A stretch of 64,000 nucleotides of DNA from Thermosulfuriphilus ammonigenes (GTDB taxonomy: Bacteria; Desulfobacterota; Thermodesulfobacteria; Thermodesulfobacteriales; ST65): NCBI RefSeq assembly GCF_011207455.1, contig NZ_CP048877.1:488576-552575 (forward strand). Reading direction: 5' to 3'. Positions 51,928-60,666 of the stretch are shown one piece after another. Below the pieces are notes generated by a model. The model saw only the letters and a list, made by a program, of their open reading frames with translations. It was not told the origin of the DNA and made no database searches. Positions within the stretch are counted from its first letter, which is position 1; every line of letters begins with the position of its first letter. The position numbers and the translations under genes are program-made.

Positions 51928-52758
51928 ATGAGGGCTATCTGGTCAGGGGTCTTAAGGATCTCTCTGGTGACCATTCCCATCAAACTCTACCAGGCGGTCA
52001 GCAAAAAGGACCTTTCCTTTCATCTGGTGCACCGGAAATGCGGCACCCGGATCAGATACGAAAAGGTCTGCCCCCGCTGCGGCCGGCCGGTAAGCGACGA
52101 AGAGATCATCCGGGCCTGGCCGCTGGACAGAGAGCACTACGTGTTTATTAGCGACGAAGAGCTTGAGAGTCTGCGCCTCTCTTCTTCTGGGGCCATAGAG
52201 ATTAAGGGTTTTATTCCGCCCCAGTCGGTCCCGCCGCTCTTTTATGCTGACTGGCACTACCTTGCTCCCGATGGACCGGCGGCCGAAGAGGCCTTGGCTC
52301 TTTTTTATCGGGCCATGGAGGAGACCGGGCGGGCGGCTCTGGGAGAGGCCATTATCCGCAACCGCCAACGCCCCTTTCTTATTAAACCCTACGAGGGAAA
52401 GTTTCTGGTCTGCACCCTTCACTTTCGGGATGAGGTCCTGGCGGCCGAGGGCCTAAGGCTCTCCGGCCTTAAGGGGCTTGATCCCCAGGGCCTTTCCCTG
52501 GCCAAGACCATTGTTGAGAACCTCAGCCTGGACTTTGACCCCCAGACCTTGGTGGATCACTACCGGGAGGCCGTCATGGCCCTCATCGAGGCCAAGGCCA
52601 GAGGTGAGGCCGTTGAGATTCGCCCCGAAAAGGAAAAGGCCCGGGTAGTCAGCCTTATGGAGGCCTTAAAGAGGAGTGCCCAGGAGACTGCCGGCCAGAG
52701 GCTGGTCCGGGCCAAAGGCCGGGCCTTAAAAAAGGACCGTGTCCGAAAAACTTCCTGA
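51928..52758 (+). CDS. ku: Bacterial Ku protein
   Basis: 276 residues of the Ku beta-barrel family (RAIWSGVLRISLVTIPIKLY start; CPRCGRPVSDEEIIRAWP is characteristic, here with CxxC intact). A homodimer threads onto broken DNA ends and recruits the ligase encoded next. The C-terminus is Lys/Arg-rich. Its 3' end overlaps the ligase gene by 20 bases. Confidence 0.95.
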   Translation: MRAIWSGVLRISLVTIPIKLYQAVSKKDLSFHLVHRKCGTRIRYEKVCPRCGRPVSDEEIIRAWPLDREHYVFISDEELESLRLSSSGAIEIKGFIPPQSVPPLFYADWHYLAPDGPAAEEALALFYRAMEETGRAALGEAIIRNRQRPFLIKPYEGKFLVCTLHFRDEVLAAEGLRLSGLKGLDPQGLSLAKTIVENLSLDFDPQTLVDHYREAVMALIEAKARGEAVEIRPEKEKARVVSLMEALKRSAQETAGQRLVRAKGRALKKDRVRKTS

Positions 52759-53668
52759 AACCATCCGGCCCATGTTGGCCTATCTAAGTGCCCCCTTTGA
52801 CTCCCCTGACCATCTCTATGAAGTCAAATGGGATGGCACCAGGTGTCTTCTCTTTTTGGAAAGAGGCCGGTTAAGGCTTCAGAACCGCCGGCTGCGAGAT
52901 ATCACTTACCGCTACCCCGAATTTAGCCATCTCTCCGAAGTCATTCCCCAGGATGGAGTAGTTCTTGATGGAGAAATTGTGGTCTTAAAAGAGGGGCGGC
53001 CGCACTTTACCAGCCTTCAGGAGCGAGAACATACCCGATCTAAAGAAAAAATCCGTCTTCTTTCCCGGAGCCTTCCGGCGACGTATATAGTCTTTGATCT
53101 TCTCTACCTTGGTTATAAACCCCTCCTTAACCTTCCCCTTATTCGGCGTCGAGAATATCTTCGGAAACTTCTACCCCAGGATCCCTATCTGGTGGAATCC
53201 GAATATGTTCTCAACCGGGGGCTCGACTTCTTTGCCGCCGTCTGTCAGAGAGGTTTAGAGGGGGTGATGGCCAAAGACATCCGAAGCCCTTATCTCCCCG
53301 GCCAGAGAAGCCATTACTGGCTTAAATTCAAACCCCGGGGCCGGAGACGATGCCTTATTGTGGGTTATATACCCGGCCCCAAAGGCGGCCTCCGCTCTCT
53401 CCTGGTGGCAGAGGAGACCGAAGAGGGACTGCGCTTCCGGGGACGCGTGGGAACGGGCCTCAAGCAGGAAGAAGAAAGATTGCTCCTCCAGCGTCTCCAG
53501 AAATTGCCCCCGGGGCGTCCTTTTCCGACCGTAAAAATTAAAGATGCCCACTGGGTAAGCCCGGAGCTTAGCTGCCTGGTATCTTATCAGGAGATAACCA
53601 ACAAGGGACGCTTCAGGGCCCCTGTCTTTGAGGGGTTGGTAGATGAAACAGGCCTTCAGACTCGATGA
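52739..53668 (+). CDS. ligD: ATP-dependent DNA ligase, LigD ligase-domain type
   Basis: 309 residues from GTG 52739. Nucleotidyltransferase motif I EVKWDGTR (Lys adenylated), motif III-like YIVFDLLYL, motif IV EGVMAKD and motif V YWLKFKPR, plus an OB fold (RFRGRVGTGLKQEEE). Only the ligase domain is present: no phosphoesterase and no polymerase domain, unlike the large Mycobacterium/Pseudomonas LigD. Gap filling must come from elsewhere, and the PolX gene two positions downstream is the obvious candidate. Confidence 0.92.
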   Translation: MSEKLPETIRPMLAYLSAPFDSPDHLYEVKWDGTRCLLFLERGRLRLQNRRLRDITYRYPEFSHLSEVIPQDGVVLDGEIVVLKEGRPHFTSLQEREHTRSKEKIRLLSRSLPATYIVFDLLYLGYKPLLNLPLIRRREYLRKLLPQDPYLVESEYVLNRGLDFFAAVCQRGLEGVMAKDIRSPYLPGQRSHYWLKFKPRGRRRCLIVGYIPGPKGGLRSLLVAEETEEGLRFRGRVGTGLKQEEERLLLQRLQKLPPGRPFPTVKIKDAHWVSPELSCLVSYQEITNKGRFRAPVFEGLVDETGLQTR

Positions 53669-54458
53669 AGTCGTCAGGCTAACCGGCCTTTCGGCCAGCC
53701 AGATAAAGACCCTGGCCCGCCGGAGAATCGTTCCCTCCGGCCGGGACAAAGATGGCCCCTTCTGGGGGTTTCGAGAGCTTCGGGCCCTGCGCCGAATCAA
53801 GGCCTTTTTGGACCAGGGGATGGACCTGGAGAGGCTCATCAGAGGCCTCAGAAGGCTTGATCCAGAGGACCTCCCTCGCCTTGAGCTCCGCGGAAGACGG
53901 CTTCTTTTACGAAGAGGGGACGTACTCCTTGAGCCCGGTGGCCAGCTCTGCCTAGACTTCTCCCCTCTCTGCCCCCAGACCCTTGACCTCTCCCCTACCA
54001 CGGCTGAAGGTTGGTTTTACCTGGGGCTTTCCCGGGAGGCCCAGGGGGATCAAAGCGGAGCCCTGCTAGCCTATCAGAAGGCCCTTGAACTTGACCCTCA
54101 GCATGCCGACAGCCTGGTCAATCTGGGCAACCTCCACTACCAAGAGGGAGATCTTTCCCAGGCCAAGGAGCGCTACTTTGAGGCCCTGATAATCGAACCA
54201 GACCATCCGGAGGCCTCCTTTAACCTGGGCTGTCTCCTTATGGAAGAGGCCGAGCCGGCCATGGCCGCTGTCTTCTTCCGCCGGGTGGTGGAGAAAGATC
54301 CGGAATTCAGTGATGCTTACTTCTGCCTTGGAGAGGCCCTCCTGCTCATTGATCGGACCAGAGAGGCCCGGATATGGTTGAAACGCTATCTTTCTGTAGA
54401 CCCCCAGGGGCCTTACGCCCCCCTGGCCCGGAAGCTTCTCAAAGGGGGTAGCCCATGA
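53643..54458 (+). CDS. MerR-type HTH fused to TPR repeats
   Basis: 271 residues. A MerR-like winged HTH (about 1-65; LDEVVRLTGLSASQIKTLAR, FRELRALRRIKAFLDQG) is followed from about residue 120 by four TPR units (GWFYLGLSREAQGDQSGALL, NLGNLHYQEGDLSQAKERYF). It overlaps both neighbours, so it belongs to the end-joining operon, perhaps as regulator or as scaffold. I know of no defined role. Confidence 0.82.
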   Translation: MKQAFRLDEVVRLTGLSASQIKTLARRRIVPSGRDKDGPFWGFRELRALRRIKAFLDQGMDLERLIRGLRRLDPEDLPRLELRGRRLLLRRGDVLLEPGGQLCLDFSPLCPQTLDLSPTTAEGWFYLGLSREAQGDQSGALLAYQKALELDPQHADSLVNLGNLHYQEGDLSQAKERYFEALIIEPDHPEASFNLGCLLMEEAEPAMAAVFFRRVVEKDPEFSDAYFCLGEALLLIDRTREARIWLKRYLSVDPQGPYAPLARKLLKGGSP

Positions 54459-56173
54459 AGAACAAAGAGGTGGCCGAGGTTCTGCGCCATATTGCCGCCC
54501 TTTTAGAAATTAAAGGCGATAATCCCTTCCGGGTTCGGGCCTATCAGAGGGCCGCTCAAAACATCGAGGCCCTCACTGTAGACGTAGAGGAACTGGCCCG
54601 GGCCGGAAAGCTGGAACGGATTCCCGGTATCGGTAAGGATCTGGCCCAGAAGATTAAGGAGATCATCAGCACCGGTACCTGTCAGAAGTACGAAGACTTA
54701 AAGAGAGAAGTTCCTCCTGAGCTGATAAACCTCCTGTCCATCCCCGGAGTGGGCCCTAAAACGGCCAAGCTTCTCTATGAAAAGCTGGGCATAAAGAGCA
54801 TTGAGGAGCTGGAACGGGCCTGTTTGGAACATCGGGTAAGCCGCCTGCCTGGAATCCGATCCAAGACCGAAGAGAACATCCTGCGGGGAATCCAGCTCCT
54901 CAAACAGCACGTGGGGCGGCGACCTCTTGGGGAGATCCTGCCCTTGGCCGAGGCCCTGGTTGAGATGCTTCGCCGCCAGGCGCCTGTAGATCGAATCGAT
55001 GTGGCTGGTTCCATCAGACGGCGACGGGAAACAGTCAAGGATATCGACATCCTGGTGACCTCCCGCAACCCCGCCAGGATCATGGAGGTCTTCGTCTCCC
55101 TGCCCCTGGTGGGTGAGATTATTGCCCGGGGAGAAACCAAAACCAGCGTCCGGCTCAAGGAGGGTATCCAGGTGGATCTCCGGGCGGTTGATCCCGCCTG
55201 CTACGGAGCCGCTCTGGCCTACTTTACGGGATCCAAGGCCCATAACATCCGCATCCGGGAGCTGGGGGTCCAGAGGGGCCTTAAGATTAATGAGTACGGT
55301 ATCTTCCGGGGGGATGAAAGGGTGGGGGGCCGGGAGGAGGAAGAAGTCTTTGCTGCCGTTGACCTTCCCTGGATCCCTCCCGAACTCCGGGAAGACCGCG
55401 GGGAAATCGAGGCCGCCCAGGCCGGGCAACTTCCCCGCCTGGTGAATTATGATGAGATAAAGGGAGACTTTCATGTCCATTCCCTCTTCAGTGATGGGAC
55501 AGCCTCCGTAGAAGAGATCGGAGCCAAGGCCAGACAGCTTGGTCTTAAGTGGGTGGGGATCTGTGATCACTCCCAAGGGCTACGGGTGGCCGGAGGGCTG
55601 ACCCCAAAGGATATCGCCGCCAAGAAGGCCGCAATCCAGGCCTTCAACCGCCATAGCAAGGATGTCAAGCTCCTCTTTGGGACTGAGGTAGATATCCTTT
55701 CTGATGGCCGTCTGGACTACCCAGATGATCTCCTGCGAGAATTTGAGCTGGTAATTGCCTCTATTCATAGTGGCTTCCGTCAAGACGAAGCCACCCTGAC
55801 CGGCCGGATTCTAGCGGCCATTGAAAACCCTTTAGTCCACATCGTTGGTCATCCTACTGGCCGGCTCATCGGAGAAAGAGATCCCTATCCTCTGGATCTT
55901 AAGACCATCTTCTCCGCCGCCCAAAAGGCGGGAGTGGCCCTGGAGATAAACGCCTATTACAAACGCCTTGACTTAAACGACGTAAATACCCGGGCAGCCA
56001 AAGAGGCCGGAGTCCTTCTGGCTATCGGCACCGATGCCCATAGTCTGGAACAAATGAATTTTCTTTCCCTAGGGGTAGCCGTGGCCCGAAGGGGTTGGTG
56101 TGAACCGCAGAACATTTTAAATACCTTCTCCTACCGCCAGCTAAAAGAATGGCTAAAGAAGAAAGTCTCCTGA
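54455..56173 (+). CDS. polX: DNA polymerase/3'-5' exonuclease PolX
   Basis: 572 residues. HhH motifs (FRVRAYQRAAQNIEAL, IPGIGKDLAQKI, IPGVGPKTAKLLYEKLG), the family X palm (VAGSIRRRRETVKDIDILVT, with the two catalytic Asp) and a C-terminal PHP domain (FHVHSLFSDGT, CDHSQGL, GTEVDIL, GTDAHSL) with its metal ligands. It fills short gaps and trims 3' ends in repair. Co-transcribed with Ku and ligase. Confidence 0.95.
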   Translation: MKNKEVAEVLRHIAALLEIKGDNPFRVRAYQRAAQNIEALTVDVEELARAGKLERIPGIGKDLAQKIKEIISTGTCQKYEDLKREVPPELINLLSIPGVGPKTAKLLYEKLGIKSIEELERACLEHRVSRLPGIRSKTEENILRGIQLLKQHVGRRPLGEILPLAEALVEMLRRQAPVDRIDVAGSIRRRRETVKDIDILVTSRNPARIMEVFVSLPLVGEIIARGETKTSVRLKEGIQVDLRAVDPACYGAALAYFTGSKAHNIRIRELGVQRGLKINEYGIFRGDERVGGREEEEVFAAVDLPWIPPELREDRGEIEAAQAGQLPRLVNYDEIKGDFHVHSLFSDGTASVEEIGAKARQLGLKWVGICDHSQGLRVAGGLTPKDIAAKKAAIQAFNRHSKDVKLLFGTEVDILSDGRLDYPDDLLREFELVIASIHSGFRQDEATLTGRILAAIENPLVHIVGHPTGRLIGERDPYPLDLKTIFSAAQKAGVALEINAYYKRLDLNDVNTRAAKEAGVLLAIGTDAHSLEQMNFLSLGVAVARRGWCEPQNILNTFSYRQLKEWLKKKVS

Positions 56174-56190
56174 CGATTCCCTGGCCCCCT

Positions 56191-56232
56191 TTGATTTGAA
56201 TCAAGGAGAAAGGGATCCTTTACCGTTATTCT
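56191..56232 (+). promoter_or_regulatory. FNR/CRP-family box with matching -10 element
   Basis: TTGATTTGAATCAA (56191-56204) is a perfect TTGAT-N4-ATCAA site. A TATTCT box at 56227-56232 starts 23 bases after it, which places the site at about -41.5, the class II activation geometry. The first gene of the siroheme/octaheme cluster starts 29 bases further on. Control by an anaerobic or nitrosative-stress regulator of the FNR/HcpR type is inferred. Confidence 0.7.
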
Positions 56233-56260
56233 TTAGAGAAAAAACATAAGGAGCGAACCT

Positions 56261-56998
56261 ATGTCCAAGAGAGTGCGAAAGATAATCGAAATAGACGAAG
56301 AACTCTGTGATGGTTGCGGCCAGTGTGTGCCAGCCTGCGCCGAAGGGGCCATAGAGATCGTTAACGGCAAAGCCAGACTGGTGGCTGAAAAGTATTGTGA
56401 CGGCCTGGGGGCCTGCCTTGGTGAGTGTCCAAAGGGGGCTCTGAGAATCGTTGAGCGTCCGGCGGAGGAGTTTGACGAGGAGGCCGTAAAAAAATATCTG
56501 GAAGAAAAGAAAAAGGCCCAAAACAAGGATGGCTTTACCTGCCCTTCTGCCAGGCTTCAGTTCTACGCTCAAGGAGCCCCTGCCTGTGAGACAGCCAATA
56601 TTCCCCGGGCCCAGACCAATTCAGCCCTTTGCCACTGGCCCATTCAGATTCGGCTAGTTCCCCCCACGGCCCCTTTCCTTAAAGGAGCCAGACTCTTGGT
56701 GGCCGCCGACTGCACCCCGGTGGCCTATCCGCGGCTACACGAGGATTTTCTCCAGGGGAGAATCATCCTTCTCGGATGCCCCAAGTTCGACGACCCTCAG
56801 GGGTATATAGAAAAGTTCTCCCAGATCTTTGCCCAGGCAGACATTAAAGACATCACCGCTCTTATTATGGAAGTGCCCTGTTGCGGCGGTCTGCCGGTAA
56901 TGATCAAAAAGGGTATGGAGCTGGCCGGCAAAGACATTCCTCTCCGGGTGGTGACCATTGGCACCCGGGGAGCCATCCTCCGGGAAGAGGACTGGTAA
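56261..56998 (+). CDS. Two-cluster ferredoxin-like protein
   Basis: 245 residues. Two [4Fe-4S] motifs near the N-terminus (CDGCGQCVPAC and CDGLGACLGECP) are followed by a domain rich in conserved-looking Cys (LLVAADCTPVAYPRLHEDF, ILLGCPKFDD, EVPCCGGLP). The C-terminal part is a known companion of ferredoxins in sulfate reducers, often near hybrid-cluster-protein genes, but has no defined function. It follows the FNR-type promoter and probably feeds electrons to the downstream reductases. TAAGGAG precedes the ATG. Confidence 0.85.
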   Translation: MSKRVRKIIEIDEELCDGCGQCVPACAEGAIEIVNGKARLVAEKYCDGLGACLGECPKGALRIVERPAEEFDEEAVKKYLEEKKKAQNKDGFTCPSARLQFYAQGAPACETANIPRAQTNSALCHWPIQIRLVPPTAPFLKGARLLVAADCTPVAYPRLHEDFLQGRIILLGCPKFDDPQGYIEKFSQIFAQADIKDITALIMEVPCCGGLPVMIKKGMELAGKDIPLRVVTIGTRGAILREEDW

Positions 56999-57008
56999 GG
57001 AGGCAAAA

Positions 57009-57812
57009 ATGCGCTGGGAACCAGAGGCCGAGACCCTCATCAAACGGGTACCCTTCTTTGTTCGAGGACGGGTGCGCAAACAGGTGGAGGAGTTTGTCCG
57101 GGCCAAAGGTAAAAGTACCATCTCGGAGGCTGATGTCCTCGAGGCCAAGAGGGTCTTAAGGGACAAGGCGGCCCAGGTACGAGAGGGGTTTGCCGTGGAG
57201 GCCTGTTTTGGGGCCAGCGGTTGTCCCAATGCCGTAACCAATTCTGGCGAGCTTATCAAAAAGATGGAATCCCTCCTTAAAGAGGCCGATCTGACCAGTT
57301 TCCTTCAGGAAAAGGTGGGCGGCCCGCTTAAGCACCACCATCAATTTCGGGTGGGTATATCCGAGTGCCCCAATGCCTGCTCCCAGGTCCACATTCGGGA
57401 TTTTGCCCTTATCGGTCAGGCCAACGTCGGGGTAACCACTGAACCTTGTCTGGCCTGTGGAGAGTGCCTAAAGGTTTGTGAAGAAGAGGCCATCAAGCTG
57501 GCCGATGGGCCGATAATCGACTCCGAGCGCTGTCTGGCCTGTGGGGCGTGCTCTCGGGTTTGCCCCTCAGGGACGTTGGAAGTCGTTTCCACGGGCTACA
57601 GGATACTTCTGGGAGGGAAACTGGGGCGCCATCCCCGGCTGGCGACAGAATATCTCCCTCTGGCCGACGAAAAAAGGGCCCTTGAGGTCCTTGAGGCCAC
57701 CGTTTCCCTCTACAAAAAGCTGAACCAGCGGGGTGAACGCCTGGGAACCATTATTCAGAAGATCGGCTGGGAGCGATTCAAAAGGCTTCTGGCTACCGAA
57801 CTTAAAGACTAG
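57009..57812 (+). CDS. Siroheme sulfite/nitrite reductase-like protein with PCP_red and ferredoxin domains
   Basis: 267 residues from ATG 57009 (AAGGAGG upstream). Residues 1-47 resemble the PCP_red domain (light-independent protochlorophyllide reductase C-terminal type). The siroheme-[4Fe-4S] half-repeat has C66-x5-C72 and C120-x3-C124, the motif that coordinates the coupled cluster. Two further [4Fe-4S] sites lie inside at C147/150/153/157 and C175/178/181/185. This order is like anaerobic sulfite reductase subunit C or DsrA/B halves but short. The substrate could be sulfite or nitrite. Confidence 0.82.
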   Translation: MRWEPEAETLIKRVPFFVRGRVRKQVEEFVRAKGKSTISEADVLEAKRVLRDKAAQVREGFAVEACFGASGCPNAVTNSGELIKKMESLLKEADLTSFLQEKVGGPLKHHHQFRVGISECPNACSQVHIRDFALIGQANVGVTTEPCLACGECLKVCEEEAIKLADGPIIDSERCLACGACSRVCPSGTLEVVSTGYRILLGGKLGRHPRLATEYLPLADEKRALEVLEATVSLYKKLNQRGERLGTIIQKIGWERFKRLLATELKD

Positions 57813-57838
57813 CAAAGCCCTAAGAGAGGAGGCTTTAT

Positions 57839-58507
57839 ATGGCGGAGGTTAAGATCCCTGGAGCCATACCCCAGAAAGACGGAAGCTATGCGGTCTCTGT
57901 AGAATTTCCACAGCTTACTATGGCCAAGGAGGTGCTTTTGGTCCTGGCCGAACTGGCTGGTGAGGGGCTGGTGGTCCACCCCACCACGGCCCAGAAGGTC
58001 ATGGTCTTGGGAATTGAGCCGGAGAAGGTCTCCCAGGTGATTGAGCGTCTGGAGTCCGCCGGGGCCCAATTGCGGAAAGCAGCCACCTCCTTTCAACCCC
58101 GAACCTGCGTCGGGGCCCCTTTTTGCAAGCTAGCCCTTAAGGAAACTTTCCCCTTGGCCCAACGAATCTACGAGAGTTTTAAGGGGCACCCGGTACCACA
58201 TAAATTCAAGGTGGCTGTAAGCGGTTGCCCGGCCTGCTGCTCCTGGGCCAACAACATAGATCTGGGTTTTGTGGCCGTAAGGAATGGCTACAAGGTCTAT
58301 CTCGGCGGCAAAGGGGGCTACAAACCCCGGCCAGGCCTCCTTTTGGGCCTGGTGGAAGGAGAAGACGAGGCCCTTGGGGTAATGGACGCGGTCCTTAAAT
58401 TTTTCAACGAACACGGACGTCCCAAGAGGCGGTTCGCCTGGGTGGTGGAAAAGATGGGACTTGAACCTTTAATGGCCACCCTCAAGGAGACAGTCCGTGA
58501 GGGCTGA
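57839..58507 (+). CDS. Low-molecular-weight siroheme reductase (assimilatory-type sulfite reductase-like)
   Basis: 222 residues, close in length and pattern to the small monomeric sulfite reductase of Desulfovibrio. Siroheme-cluster ligands are C90-x5-C96 (CVGAPFC) and C130/C134 (SGCPACC). The enzyme type performs six-electron reduction of sulfite, and nitrite is a common alternative substrate. AGGAGG precedes the start; it lies 26 bases after the larger siroheme protein. Confidence 0.88.
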   Translation: MAEVKIPGAIPQKDGSYAVSVEFPQLTMAKEVLLVLAELAGEGLVVHPTTAQKVMVLGIEPEKVSQVIERLESAGAQLRKAATSFQPRTCVGAPFCKLALKETFPLAQRIYESFKGHPVPHKFKVAVSGCPACCSWANNIDLGFVAVRNGYKVYLGGKGGYKPRPGLLLGLVEGEDEALGVMDAVLKFFNEHGRPKRRFAWVVEKMGLEPLMATLKETVREG

Positions 58508-58521
58508 GAAAGGGGGATTCT

Positions 58522-58710
58522 ATGGCCCGATTGGTGGTTGATCGAGAGCTTTGCATAGGTTGCGGCACCTGCGTGGAGCTGTGCCCGGAGGTCTTTGAGC
58601 TGGACGAAGAGGAAAAGTCGCAGGTCAAAGATGAAGAGGCCTGCTCCCGTTGTGACTGCCAGGAGGCCATAGACACCTGCCCGGTGGAGGCCATCTCCTG
58701 GCAAGAGTAG
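58522..58710 (+). CDS. Small ferredoxin
   Basis: 62 residues. [12 protein letters not shown] (C11, C14, C17, C21) and a distal TCPVEAI supply ligands for a [4Fe-4S] cluster; the extra CSRCDC could bind a second. Likely the immediate electron donor to the siroheme reductase encoded just before it. Confidence 0.92.
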   Translation: MARLVVDRELCIGCGTCVELCPEVFELDEEEKSQVKDEEACSRCDCQEAIDTCPVEAISWQE

Positions 58711-58736
58711 CTCTAAAAAACTTTAGGAGGGGGGAA

Positions 58737-59975
58737 ATGGGAAGAGTCAAACTAAGCGGTCTTTTGGTCTTTATCTTTTTCCTGACCTCAGGCTCGCCGA
58801 TCTGGGCCAAGCCATCTTCGTGTGAGGACTGTCATCTCAAGGTAACCCCGGGAATTGTCAAAGACTTTCACCGGAGCAAGATGTCTGAGACCCTCACCTG
58901 CGCCTCCTGCCATGGTCGAGAACACCAAAGCGCCAACGACGTAGATAAGGCCAAGCTACCCTCTATCGAAACCTGCCAGCGCTGCCATCCCAAGCAGGCC
59001 AAACAGTATATGAGCGGCAAGCATTTCTTGGGTTGGATCGCCCTGAAGGCCATGCCTACCACTCACCTGCAGCCGGAAGCCTTTATTAAGGGGCGCAAGG
59101 GCTGTGGCGGTTGCCACTCTCTGGGAGCCACGGCCGAGGCCAAACGCCAACCTGATTACCCCAAATATGCTATGGACTGTCAGAACTGCCACACCAGGCA
59201 TGCCTTCTCCAAGGCCGAGGCTCAAGAACCTGAGGCCTGTATGACCTGCCATATGGGCTTTGACCATCCCCAGTGGGAAATGTGGTCTTCGTCCAAACAC
59301 GGGGTGATCTACCGCCTTGATCGACTCATGGGTCGGGCCATTGATGAACGCCGGGGCCCCCGCTGTCAGACTTGCCACATGCCCGATGGAGATCATAGAG
59401 TGATGACCGCCTGGGGCTTTTTGGGCCTGAGACTCCCCGAAAAGGACAAGGAGTGGCTCTCCTGGCGCCTGACTATCCTTAAGGCCTTCCGGGTTCTCGA
59501 TCCCCAGGGAAAGCCCACAGACAGGCTCGAGGTTATCAAGGCGGGCAAGGTAGCCCGACTTACTGAAGAGGAGTGGCAGGCTGAAAGGGAAAAGATGGTC
59601 CGAACCTGTCAGAGATGCCATAACAGCGCCTTTGTCAAAGAACAACTTCACCAGGCAGATATGATGCTCCGCGAGGCAGATCGCCTCTTTGCCCAGGCCA
59701 TTGAGATTGTGGCCTCCCTGAGAAAGGAGGGGATCATCAAGTCGGAGGACAACAATCCCTACCCGGATCTTCTCCGTTTTTACGAAACCCCCTACAAGAT
59801 CGAACAGCTTCTTTACATGATGTTTATGGACTACCGGATGAAGACCTTCCAGGGGGCCTTCCACATGAACCCCGACTACACCACCTGGTACGGATACGCC
59901 AAAATGAAAAAGACGCTGGTAGAGATTAAGGAATTGGCCCAAAAAATGCGCCACCAGGCCCAGGAAAAGATCTAA
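58737..59975 (+). CDS. Octaheme c-type cytochrome, hydroxylamine oxidoreductase-like
   Basis: 412 residues with Sec signal (cleavage near PIWAK) and eight CxxCH sites: CEDCH, CASCH, CQRCH, CGGCH, CQNCH, CMTCH, CQTCH and CQRCH. The C-terminal AFHMNPDYTTWYGYAKM matches the HAO family, where a Tyr in this region may crosslink to the active-site heme. In anaerobes such proteins work in reverse, reducing nitrite or hydroxylamine. GGAGG precedes the ATG. Periplasmic; its grouping with two siroheme reductases behind one FNR-type promoter supports N- or S-oxyanion reduction. Confidence 0.88.
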   Translation: MGRVKLSGLLVFIFFLTSGSPIWAKPSSCEDCHLKVTPGIVKDFHRSKMSETLTCASCHGREHQSANDVDKAKLPSIETCQRCHPKQAKQYMSGKHFLGWIALKAMPTTHLQPEAFIKGRKGCGGCHSLGATAEAKRQPDYPKYAMDCQNCHTRHAFSKAEAQEPEACMTCHMGFDHPQWEMWSSSKHGVIYRLDRLMGRAIDERRGPRCQTCHMPDGDHRVMTAWGFLGLRLPEKDKEWLSWRLTILKAFRVLDPQGKPTDRLEVIKAGKVARLTEEEWQAEREKMVRTCQRCHNSAFVKEQLHQADMMLREADRLFAQAIEIVASLRKEGIIKSEDNNPYPDLLRFYETPYKIEQLLYMMFMDYRMKTFQGAFHMNPDYTTWYGYAKMKKTLVEIKELAQKMRHQAQEKI

Positions 59976-59981
59976 AACAAA

Positions 59982-60010
59982 AAGGGGCGACTTAAGGTCG
60001 CCCCTTAAAT
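59982..60010 (+). terminator. Terminator after the octaheme cytochrome gene
   Basis: Stem AAGGGGCGAC/GTCGCCCCTT with loop TTAAG, followed by an AT-rich tail. Confidence 0.75.
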
Positions 60011-60039
60011 TTAGTATCAGATTGGAGTAAAATTAAAAT

Positions 60040-60666
60040 ATGCGCTGTCCCGGTCAGGATACCCGCTATTGGAAGGAAGATGCTATTTTTGAGGTCAAAT
60101 GTCCCCACTGCGGTGGAGAGGTTGAGTTTTTTAAGGATGAGGCCTCTCGACGCTGTCCCGGATGTGGCAAACGTCTCCCTAATCCCCGCATGGACTTTGG
60201 CTGTGCTGCCTACTGTCCCTACGCCGAACAGTGTCTAGGTTCTATTTCCCCCGAGCTTCTCAAACAGCGCCAGGAGTTCCTTAAGGACCGCCTGGAGAAA
60301 AAGGTCGAGCCCCTTCTGCAAAAGCGTCCTGAGGCCGGCCAGAGGGCCGCTTTAAGGCGCCGTTATGCCGAACAGCTGGTTCCCGAGGAAGGTGGTCGGT
60401 TGGCCCTGGTAATCATCGCCTCCTATCTGGCCGAATTCCCCGACCAGATTCAAGATATCCTGGAAGACATAAGGGCCTCAGAAGACATGATCGCCGAGGT
60501 CAGAGAAATCCTGAACAGCCAAAATCCTACCGGCCTTGAGGCCCGGCTTTTCCACGACATTGATCTTCTGGTGCGCTGGGAGATCGAAGGCAAGGAGTCA
60601 CCAGAAGAGGCCTTTCTTACTGAGGCCGGGCGCAAGGCTGCCCGAGCCAGGGCCTTAAGGACTTAG
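60040..60666 (+). CDS. Zinc-ribbon protein of unknown function
   Basis: 208 residues. The N-terminal 65 carry CPHCGGEVEFF, CPGCGKRLPNP and CAAYCPYAEQC, a zinc domain that in related bacteria heads HD-type phosphohydrolases. No HD motif follows; instead there is a helical region (FLKDRLEKKVEPLLQKRPEA, SYLAEFPDQIQDILEDI) that could be a remnant or a distinct fold. Its end overlaps the convergent plsC gene by four bases. Confidence 0.7.
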   Translation: MRCPGQDTRYWKEDAIFEVKCPHCGGEVEFFKDEASRRCPGCGKRLPNPRMDFGCAAYCPYAEQCLGSISPELLKQRQEFLKDRLEKKVEPLLQKRPEAGQRAALRRRYAEQLVPEEGGRLALVIIASYLAEFPDQIQDILEDIRASEDMIAEVREILNSQNPTGLEARLFHDIDLLVRWEIEGKESPEEAFLTEAGRKAARARALRT

